Source of the DNA: Cruorifilaria tuberocauda
Lineage: Eukaryota > Nematoda > Chromadorea > Rhabditida > Onchocercidae
Length of the DNA stretch: 64,000 bases
Reading direction: 5' to 3'
Assembly (NCBI GenBank): GCA_013365365.1
Contig: JABVXU010000100.1
Coordinates: forward strand, 62,001 to 126,000
A program made the translations under genes and the position numbers. Positions 54,301 to 64,000 of this stretch are shown piece by piece; position 1 is the stretch's first letter; each line of letters starts with the position of its first letter. Under the pieces are notes generated by a model. The model saw nothing but the letters and a program-made list of their open reading frames with translations. It was not told the origin of the DNA and made no database searches.

Positions 54301-57024
54301 ACCACAAAACTAAATAAGCAACGATTCAACAATAATCCCTCTTTAGCGCATTTTTGCGAGAAACATCAAATATTCAAAAAAAAAAACCACGGGAAAGTCA
54401 ACTAGCATAGCTCTGTACATTTTAATTCGATTGTTTAATTCTAAATATAATTTATATAAGCACCCTGGATAGAGTATGTCATAAGCTTTATTAGATAACA
54501 CTCCAACCGAACACAATCTATGAACTTTGATTCAAGTTTGAGCCATCGCTATTCCTCTACAAATCACAGCGAAGAGACTACGAAAGTTTTCCGCCTATTC
54601 AGAAAAAACTGAATGGCCGGTGCCTAAAAATTCATTCGCAACCTTTTTACATAAATCACGGTAACTTCTGGACACTCAATTTTCTAGGAACAAAGATATA
54701 AACAAAGAACCTTGTGGTGAGAAATATCAGTCAACCCTCCTCCAGCGTGTGCATCGCTTTCACTGGGCTCATCAAATTCAAGCTCCGATATATCCAAATT
54801 TTCAATGGATCCTTGAATACTGGACCTTCGCGAACTTGCTCGACTTCGCATCATCTAGTAATAAATGTTGCGATTCGAATTTGAAGAAAAATCGAAAAAA
54901 AAAACACATTTGCCAATATTAAAATAATTTAAGTCAACCTGCAAATGGCGATATTTCTCGCCGAAACGTTTGGCGTGAATCCCAAGCATACTCTGCCGAA
55001 CACCAGGAACAGCTGCGTATAATTCCCTAAAAATTAACAGAAATATATTTAACAAAAAGTAACTACTGATAGATTTAAAATCCTTGCACAAACAGTGGCA
55101 CAAAATATCGTGATAGAGGATAGTTCCATCTCAGTGAGAAAATTCAAAGGAAGCCAATTATAACCGTAAACGGCTTTTACTGTTGTTGACATCGTAAAGT
55201 GCCAGGGCGAACAATAAAGCATCACGATAATGAGTACCAGCAGATAGATCCGAGTCATATATCAAGGGAACAGCGAGACGCCAAAATGCGACCGAATTGT
55301 AACCCAAACTCGACAAAAAATAATCAAACATAGGATCATATGATTTCGTATAAGCTAAGCAAAATTCCAGCACCAAAAGTAAGCCCTAAAATAACTCCTT
55401 TTATGGAATTTCAACAAAATTAAAGCAATTATCAACTGAATAACTGGAGATATAGTGAATTGGCAAAGTCCGCTTTTCATAATTCAGAAAAATTCGAAAA
55501 TGCAACATCTGTCGGAACCTGAAAGGCAATCTCAGAAAACTTGTCCCGAGCTCGCCACCGATTTCTCAGGATTACGGAACATTCGCAAAGGAAATCGTCG
55601 ATTGATTCGGCATTCGGAACAGTTTCATCCATCTTCAGCAAAATCTTCTTCATTTCCTAAAAAATTGAAACAATTTACAAGCAAAGACATATAAACACGA
55701 CTCGATTACTTACAAAAATATATGACAAAATTCAATCAATACTGCACGGTTTTAATCGTAACCGCTAGATTCAGTTTCAAAGCAAAAAATCAATTATAGG
55801 ATTTAATTGCTCCCTATGATTAAAATTTTTGTAAAATCTATTTATCAGCCATTAAAAAGCAAACGTTTGCATACGCTAATGTTTCAACATTTACGGAATT
55901 CCGAAATGAGGATCCTACATTATTCACGATAAAGTTTACAGCCATCCTTTCCTTCTCTTCTTCGTATTTCTTGACGAGAAAATAAAGACTGAAGCATTGT
56001 ACAGAACTGTTAAAAACAAAAGCCTACTCGCCGAACTCTTTCGATACAGTTCGTGTCATTTCTGAGAGCTTGAGCGGATCGCTGAAACGGGCGGTCAGCA
56101 AGAACTTGAGCAGTAGATTGGTTGTCTTGTTCCTCGCTATCCACTCCAAAAAATGTACAACTTTCGTGGCTATTTAAATCTGGCATCAGATTGATAACTT
56201 GACCAGTAGGTAACATTTTCGTTATCAGTTTGCTTTGCATCTCGTTGCTGTTGTTTTCTAATCGGACATGACTGTTCACTTCTTGACTGTTACTACAATT
56301 TTAGTCTTTGAAAAACTAAATATCTAATTTTATCAGTACATCCAGCTGCCGAGATGTTTAACCATTACTTTGTATCACCTTGAATACATGAAATCCACAG
56401 CTTCACATATCAAATCCAGACAGTGATCTGATGATCTAATAACTAGACCACAACACGCAAAGGGGAAACGCCGACTGAATACAGATTCGTGCGGAAACAT
56501 CAATTTAATATAAAACACGTTTTGAAAAACCGTAGTATGTTTTATTATTACTTGATTCACTTAATTATAGATCAGATTACTATATCGAAACTGAGCACAG
56601 ATTAGACAGTTAAATGGATTGAAGAAACAGCCTACTCATTTTATGGCCAAGGTTTAATGCTTTTTCAAAAACGACGAAATGGTATTAATCTGTTATGAAT
56701 GCTTTCAACAAGAAAAATGATTAGTGGGGTTTTTCGTAAATTTCGCTGCATAAATTACTTGAGAAAAACGTACGAAATGACTTACCTATTAACATTATTC
56801 GAAGATCTACACGAACCACAGGCATTACTTCGGTGACCTACCATGTGCACTTCATTTCCCGAATCAACAAGATTTTCCGAAAATGTTTCGGATTGTGATA
56901 CACTGGAATGAAGTGTTCTATCGATCACTGATTCATCGAGAATGTCACTTGAGAGGCCAACCTGATGCATTTCTTTTACCACTGACGGTCTATCACGTAC
57001 TGAACGCCTGCTACTTTTATCCAT
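48321..57024 (-). CDS. tps-1: Trehalose-6-phosphate synthase with C-terminal HAD-type domain
   Basis: The enzyme makes trehalose 6-phosphate from UDP-glucose and glucose 6-phosphate. The model has 26 exons and 1369 residues. Exon 5' ends to 3' ends: 57024-56786, 56292-56028, 55656-55519, 55385-55165, 55026-54939, 54854-54711, 54121-53924, 53821-53697, 53408-53228, 53115-52960, 52866-52762, 52527-52411, 52246-52136, 52058-51972, 51762-51564, 51459-51230, 51073-50912, 50784-50656, 50488-50285, 50197-50015, 49867-49771, 49643-49525, 49461-49325, 49222-49096, 48844-48581 and 48404-48321. A long nematode-type N-terminus (1-430) precedes the GT20 domain: IWIHDYHLML near 566, GFFLHIPFQPPD, SVERFDYTKG and TPIKDGMNLVAKE near 815. 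The C-terminal domain keeps HAD motif I (FFTDRDGTL, near 1069) and motif IV (GDSETDLP, near 1290), ending in an acidic tail. Every exon junction agrees in phase. tps-1 versus tps-2 was not resolved; the symbol reflects length only. Confidence 0.93.
50785..50824 (-). other. Intronic coding-like segment before synthase exon 18
   Basis: On the minus strand, after an ACCGTAG acceptor, QLDGLNVYVNFGSGKASG reads straight into exon 18 but in a frame shifted by one base, meeting a stop. Using instead the acceptor TTCGGTTCAG at the exon 18 border keeps the synthase frame (RLTE/VKLLADFYQL). The segment may be an alternative 3' splice choice that yields a truncated product. Confidence 0.4.
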
Positions 57025-57040
57025 ATTGCCTGGGAAAAAA
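57025..57040 (-). promoter_or_regulatory. Likely splice-leader acceptor of the synthase gene
   Basis: On the minus strand TTTTTTCCCAG ends five bases before the start codon at 57024. The pyrimidine run and short distance fit a trans-splicing acceptor; a conventional intron after an untranslated exon is equally possible from sequence alone. Confidence 0.55.
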
Positions 57041-57266
57041 TTCAAAATCTTGACGATACCAAGCATCAATTTTTTCGGGTAATACGACACCAATTTCAAT
57101 TATTTACATTCTTATCAAAAAAAATTCAAGTGATGGCCTTGGAAGGCAGGCAGGCATGCATGCACCATGTTGACAGCGCGCAATTAGCAGAGGAAAACAC
57201 TATTAAGATGGTATCGGTTGTAATGTGCTATCATCATCAGCAGCAAGATCAGAAGCAGAAGCAGCA

Positions 57267-57382
<116 letters not shown>

Positions 57383-57639
57383 AGCTGGCAGCAATGGCAG
57401 TAGTAATAGCAGCAGCTAGTAGTAACTGTAGCAGCGGCAAGGTTTTTGCACCGAAGACGGGGACAGATGACCCGATCCAACCTGCTTTGCACCTCTGCTG
57501 TCTGTTTGATCAACAGCATCCACAGCAATTAAAAAATACCAAAAGACACCCGCCTCATTTCTACCTCACTTATATACGTATCTTCTCTTGCTGACATGCA
57601 GCTGCTTCAGTGTGTACAATGGAGGAAGCATATGAAAGA

Positions 57640-57740
57640 ACGCTAGAAAGATGATGAGGAAAGAAGAGGGACAGAGGAAGGAAGATTCAGAAAGGGAGAA
57701 GGAGAAGGAAGACTTCATCAACAAGTAGAGAAGAAAACAT
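57640..57740 (+). repeat. Purine-rich tract
   Basis: A run of mainly G and A, with repeated GGAGAAGGA-like units and few pyrimidines, lies upstream of the synthase gene. Such tracts can bind GAGA-type factors or form triplex DNA, but nothing here shows that. Confidence 0.6.
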
Positions 57741-57950
57741 TGTAGAAAATAGGTATTAGAGAAGAGATGAATTGTAAGTGAGAGTTATGAAGAGGAACTA
57801 TTATTCTGAAGAGAGCACAGGAGACGAGAGAGTTCTAGGTGGGTCAACGAACTATCAACAATGGAAAAAATGCTGTGAACAACAACCAAAGATTAAATTG
57901 AAGATTATACTAAAGAATGCGAAAGTAAACACACAAAAAGACGCATAGTG

Positions 57951-57982
<32 letters not shown>

Positions 57983-57998
57983 AGACACACACACACAC
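57951..57998 (+). repeat. CA dinucleotide microsatellite
   Basis: An alternating CA run is broken by a few GACA units. It lies about 0.9-1.0 kb upstream of the synthase start. Confidence 0.9.
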
Positions 57999-58130
57999 GC
58001 ATACAAAGACATATGCGCACATAATACTATGTTGAATGCAAGATGTCGTGGACTTGGCGATACCTGTGGAGTGCTAGAGTGATCCACTGAGCTGGGGAAA
58101 TTGATGGTGGGATCGGTACTTGACAGCGGA

Positions 58131-58166
58131 CACGTGATGACACGTCACGTTGACATGATAATGTCA
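58131..58166. promoter_or_regulatory. Clustered ACGTG motifs and a palindrome upstream of the synthase
   Basis: Within 36 bases there is a perfect E-box CACGTG (58131-58136), then CACGTCACGT (58141-58150), then the perfect inverted repeat TGACAT-GATA-ATGTCA (58151-58166). CACGTG is bound by bHLH factors and ACGTG is the core of hypoxia-response elements in animals. The cluster is about 1.1 kb upstream of the synthase start. Regulation by it is inference. Confidence 0.4.
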
Positions 58167-61100
58167 CTTAGCTCCGGAAGCATCTATAAAATCTCCTTCC
58201 ATTTTAGATCACATTAGATGAAATTACAGAATTACAGAACAATTTATTCATCTCTTTTTAATGATAATTTATATTAGCTAACATTTCACTTGCAATTTTC
58301 CCTTTTTTCATTGCACTGAAATTTCCGAAAATTTAGTAATCATTCTGGAAAGAGAGTATTATGACGTGGATCGTTGTGAAAGGAAATTCGTTAATACTTG
58401 AATATCCGAATTCTATGCTCGCATTTGTTACTGCAGTTTAAAACCGTAAATAACTGAAAAAAAGACAGATATTTTTTCATGACAGATTTTATAAACTACG
58501 CATTACAACAATTTTCTTACGTTTTTTTTTCTTACGATCTCTTGCTGAAACTATGGAAAACCTTTGGTTCCTCAGTAATTTCAACTCCAAAAAAAGAAAG
58601 ACGGGATGTACATAGCACCATACTTCACTTTGCTCAATTCTGATCGCTATTTAGTAGAACTGATTTCCATTCAATAAGGGATCTCATCGATACTTTAATT
58701 TATTGCGTAAGACTGAGGAATTATTAATTATTGCAACGGAAGACTTGAGGAAGGGATTGCTCGTTTTCCTTTTTATTAAATAATCACAATACTGAAAAGC
58801 GGATTTATCAGATTTATATACTCACATTTATCAGCTTTACTCTCTGATGCAAACTTTTGCATTGCTAAATTGATTTAGAAATGCTGCTAATATCCGCTAA
58901 GTCGAATCGTTTTCAATTGAAATCAGAAATAAAATTGTAGCTAATATTTAGAAATTCTTCTTTTTGCTATTGACATCAATTCCTGGGTACAAGTTTTTCT
59001 AATTTCTGTTTCATTATCGTTTGCGATATAAAATGCAAGCAAATGTAAAGGAGATTATTTGAAGCTTCATCACTTTCATCCATGCTAATTGATAAAAGCT
59101 GTACTATGTGCAAAAAACAATTGCTAGGAAGTCATAGGCAAATTTTAACTTCTTCAGATTATTGCGGAAATCTTCAAACATTGGAGGTTATTAATTTTTT
59201 ATTGCAGGATAGCAATAAATAAAAAAGTCAAATAACATTATACTTTAATCAAAATTTTGAAAATTTTTAAATTTAGGACTAGCAGTTATATTTGTCGTAT
59301 TAAATTTTCGCTAAACTATAGTGTGAAGTATAATTTCTTAATTTATCCTAATTGGGCATAAATTAAAGTAAAAAATAATGCAGTGGTCAGTATTGCAATG
59401 GTCAATTTGAAAAAAAATGAATGAATCGGAATTTTGTTCTGTAAACAGAAGAGAAATTTAGCTGAGAAGTGATCAATTTTTTATTGTAAAAACATACGTC
59501 AGTTGTTGATCATGCTGCACTTATGCACAAAGATCAATTTAGATTAAATTAGTAAATATTTACTTTTTCAAATTGCAGATTTAATCTTTTCCTTCCAGCA
59601 CCATACCAAAATCGTTAAATTATACATGCTATCTCAGCAAATCTTTATTATAGTTAATAGATTAATGTTGCTATTTTTTAGATTAGCATCAGAATTGCAG
59701 ATTAGTGTGATAAATTGATTATAAATCAGAAGAGTCAAATTCCGGAAACAGAACATCCCTTTAAGAAAGTGAAAAAGTGACAAATGATCATAATTGTAAT
59801 GTGGTAAATTTCATTAAACCATCTATATATAAATCAATTTATTCCATTCAGTAAACTCAGATTTCAGGAAAAAATCATTTTTGCTCATTTCATTCAAAAG
59901 ATAGAAACTAATTGAAATGATAGTGAAAATATTTAGCCTCGATGCATAAAATTCACGTTTTAAACTTTCATCTGCTGGGAAAGGCACAGCTAATACTTTT
60001 ATGGAAGAATAATTTTATAAAAGGAATGTTAAAAAATTTTTCAACACTTTCTTGTTCATTGACGCCAACTTAATTTGGGCGAAGTTTTTGCAACATTTTT
60101 TGCATTAATACACAATATACCCTTTGCCTTAAAATCTTGAGAATTTCGATTCAAAATATTTAAAAGCTTTAAATCAGCAAATGTTATCATAAATTAAACT
60201 GGATTTCAAGTCACACATTCAAATTAAATACTGGCCACAGGCCAAGTGAATTTTGGCGAAATTATTTTTGTCACTTGAAAAATGTTTAACCACACTAATA
60301 CGAATTACATTTGTACCTACTCAAAAAAAGTGTTATTATTGGATGGAATAATCAATCGACTTGACGGTTAAAACATTTTTATGAAACAACGAATATATGT
60401 TGCAAAATAAAATTATTTTTCAGAAAAATCCTTACATAATACTTAATGTGCAAGTAATGATACTTATAACAAAGCTGTAATGAAATGATTGATTCGTTTA
60501 TTACCAAGAGTTTTTCTTCCATTGTGGAAAGTTTTAAAACCAAGATTTTAAGTATGAGAAATGTTTTATCTGACGGAAATTACCTTTTCAATCTTCAACA
60601 AATTTTTTTCCTAAATGTTAGAAATCTAAAATTTTCCGTCGAGATAGGGAAAAACATGTTGTCCTTTATGAGAGTTGTTTCGATTGGTCAATAATAAGCA
60701 CATAAATATGTTTCATCATTATTGTCCAGTCTAACCATACAGTTAAATCTTTTATAAAATCTTAACGAATGAATTTTCACTGCATGTTACCTGATAAAGT
60801 ATTTGGCATATATACACTTGTCGTTTTGTGAGATTATTTAATATTCGCTTATTTTGTTACTTTGATAACTGAAAATCCGTAACATCAGTGGCAGTTGATC
60901 TCAATTATAGCGACATTCCAAAAGTGGTATAGCTATGGCTTCTATTATTAAGACAAACATAAAGCAAGTTTCTTTTATTCAACTAATCGCTTTATTGGTA
61001 TTAGATTGATCACTTTTTATTAAAACAGCAGTTATCTCCTAATCTATTTTTCAATTCAGACAGATAGATTTTCTATTCTATTAACAGGCGAATGTACATC

Positions 61101-64000
61101 ACTTTTTCACGTAATTGTTAATTGCATTATTATTCAGGTAAGCAAATGACCTTTGTTTCCATAACTATATTGTTGGAACAATACGATTTCTGCCAAAAGT
61201 ATAAACTAAAGTTATTTTCTTCATCGTTGAAATGAGAGATGAAGACGACAAGTTATAGCTTAGGAATTTCGAAAGAGGAAAAATGCTTTTTGTCACGAGA
61301 AATTGATGAAATATTAGTAATATAGAAAATTGAAAATGTTATATTAGACGAAGAATTTGGCCAACATAAAAAGTTGGAAGTGGTAAAATCTTTAGTTATA
61401 AAATTATTTTACAAAAAAAAACGGATTGCAATAAGTGTGATTACAAAGAAGCTTTCTATATTACCATATTTTTTGGCCTACACTAAATACTTATTAATTC
61501 CACTGACTTTTTCAGCTCTTTTCCTTGCTTATTTACCAATACATCTAAATGTGAAATATAAAATGCTAGCAAATTGTCGATATCTTATATCTTGGTAAAT
61601 AAATATAAGTATAGGGAATGGAGACATTTTTGATCGTTTTCGATTTCAAAAATATTGCAATCAATAATCTTTGATTACCAAAGCAAAATATCAATAAATG
61701 AGACCTCCATAGAAAAATGAAGAGGCAATTGATAGGAATAACTACGACTAATTTACTTTCATGAATTGCTACGAGTAAAATATCTTCCAATATTACTAAT
61801 AGGATGCTGATCTTCCATAAGTCACATACACTTTGGAGAAGAAAATTTAAGATGAGGGAAAGATGATGGGAAGATGACTGAATGAAATTTCAGTTATGTA
61901 ACATGGGATCAATTTCTTGATCTCATATTAACAATCATTTAAAATTTTAAACCATTTAAAAATGGTTGATTTCTTTTCCTCATTCAAACCTTTCTTGATT
62001 ATATTCATTCAAATTTGCTTCCTTCTTTAATAACTTTTTCCTTCCTTCTCCTAACTTCATATCGATATTCTTTCTGTCAATTTCTTGAAGACTTGTTAGA
62101 ACACAATGTCTTTTTTACCTCTTATAACTTTCCAAATTTATTTATGAATATATTTTTCTAATGCTCATAATCGACTTTCGAATTTATACTTTTGTTACAA
62201 TACTTCCTTTTGTCCATTAAAAATGTATTCCTATTTTGAAATTTTAGAAAATGAATTTTAGAAAATATTTCCTTTGTTTGAGCAGCCGGAATAATTTCAA
62301 ATTTTTTTGAGAGTTAATTTTCAGTCAAGCAGAATTCGATTTGTAGTATATTATGGAGGTTGAATTTCACTAATAGCACCCACAGCATAAAATTTGCAGT
62401 AAATGCCATTAGTAATTGCCAAACCAGAAGATAATTAATGAGAGCCACAGGCATAAATAAAATGTCTTGTGCGTAAATAAATCTGAGGACATTTGATCAA
62501 ATTCATCAACTAAAAGTCCATTTTTTGTGGAAGGCTTTTTGATATTTTTTTCAGAGTTATTAAAAATTAGTTTTTGTAAATACTTTAGAAGTGCACCAGT
62601 TACTGTAACTACCTTTCATTTTTTTTATATGTTGAAATATTCTTTAGTTTAAATCTACTACATTCAGAAAGTGATAAGTCCTTATGCGTTGAAGTTGATG
62701 ATGATTTCTTAAAGACAAGTATTATTACGTATAATCTTTTGATACAAGACGATGCATATCCAAAAAACAAAAAACTCATTAGTATTTTTCAAAAAAATTT
62801 CTTAAATTTAAAAACAATTGGACCTTCTGAATTCATTTGAAAATTTCATCAAATAGTAGCAAAATTTAACCAAGTAATAGATATTCGCCAAACTCCCACA
62901 GTAAATCACTCCAGCCATCATGATTAACAAAATATGTATTAGATAGTCTAGCAAATTTGTTAATCTGGTAAAATATTGGTGTTCCTTTTAGAGTAGCAGC
63001 AAATCTGTAAATGAGTAATTTTGCTGAAAATGTCTATTAAACTCTTGAATCAAATAATACCTTCAAAATCATCAACTTGAAAGCTTTGTTCAGAATTTAA
63101 TATAATATGCACGTAAATCAAGCTTCTTATAAATAAGCATATAAATAAGCGATTAAAACAGTTTTTTTTAAAAGCTCATTAGACAAGCATCCACTTAAAA
63201 CTGACCTTTTAATTCATTATCTTTAATTAAGTGCCTTTTAAATTCCATTCATTTCTGAGCCCACTTCATTTGACTCAGTTACTCCTAACGAAAAGCATCG
63301 TAAAGTGTCAGTTATCTCCATTTACCATATAAACCTCATTAAGTTCACTCCGGTTAAATTGTTTAGACAATCAGTGAACAGATTTATTTACGTCACTGAC
63401 GCAACGTGAAACACCCTCTTTCTGTCCCTGTATTCTTTCACACTATATTTTCCATGTGGGAGAAGAATTGCTTTTCCACAGCGATGTATTTAACGAATTC
63501 ATTATATAATCAATCTATCAGTAGAAACTTCTTCCGCGAAAAAGAGATGAAACTTGCACACATTCATGATAGCGCCACTGGGTGTGAAACAATGAAACAG
63601 TCAAACAGAATTGTCAACGTATTCCGTTGGAATCTGAAGCGAAACTTCGTGCTGATCCTCACGTTATAAAAAAATAATGTTCAGAGTAGTTGAAGCAGAG
63701 TATAAAATTTTCGAATTATTTCAACTCCAAAAAATTCCAAGTTAAAAAAGATTGTTAGGAACTTTAAAAACTTTCAGTTGTATTAATATCTACAATGTTC
63801 TTTAAACACTTGTGTGTAATCATTTTAAATGAGGTTGCTTACCAACATTATGCAAAAATTCAATTAAAAAACATAAAATTCATTTTTGAGTCAAGTTGAA
63901 ATTTTCAAAATAAGTTACTTTTCACTTTTCATATCAATTTAAATAGTTAAAATTTATAGCTGACAAATTAGAAGTCGAAAATTATAATAGAGATTCTACA
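58167..64000. other. Non-coding or unresolved DNA
   Basis: This is AT-rich DNA with no convincing exon. Frames at 60485-60694, 61374-61598 and 63406-63669 are short, have no recognisable domain, and lack fitting splice borders. The last is the least AT-rich and starts after ACGTCACTGACGC at about 63392, but I cannot assign it. Confidence 0.5.

Noticed and set aside
63406..63669. 87-codon plus-strand frame near the window end
   Set aside because: Composition is unremarkable and there is no signal, domain or splice support.

Overview
This window is a piece of a eukaryotic nuclear genome. It is AT-rich, has many short exons separated by small AG-ended introns, and every protein I can place matches an animal gene family with nematode-like features. 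Those features are a 170-residue regulatory myosin light chain of the MLC-1/MLC-2 type, a very long trehalose-6-phosphate synthase with a C-terminal HAD-type domain, calsequestrin, and likely splice-leader acceptor sites just upstream of start codons. A parasitic (spirurid or filarial-like) nematode is my best guess. This is inference, and no species is assigned.

Layout. About 4.7-14.1 kb (minus) holds a poorly resolved gene. Its 3' end is a phase-consistent chain of three exons, and more isolated exon-like islands lie upstream. About 14.9-18.2 kb (plus) holds a 14-exon CCDC22 homologue. About 21.2-24.7 kb (plus) holds an 11-exon calsequestrin. About 24.7-35.4 kb is gene-poor, with two weak coding relics near 26 kb and 33 kb. 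The second resembles bacterial UvrB and could be an old endosymbiont insertion. About 35.4-37.05 kb (plus) holds a 4-exon regulatory myosin light chain. About 40.5-44.2 kb (minus) holds an 11-exon SLC17-family transporter. About 48.3-57.0 kb (minus) holds a 26-exon trehalose-6-phosphate synthase of about 1369 residues. The remainder to 64 kb is upstream DNA with an AGC microsatellite, a CA repeat, a purine tract and a cluster of ACGTG motifs.

The genes are independent transcription units and show no operon-like spacing. Two of them, calsequestrin and the myosin light chain, are muscle proteins. CCDC22 belongs to endosomal recycling, the SLC17 protein to anion transport, and the synthase to sugar storage and stress protection. 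Exon models were built by hand from splice signals, reading phase and remembered family similarity. All five main models close to whole codon numbers. I saw no complete new biological system; the most unusual items are listed in the findings.
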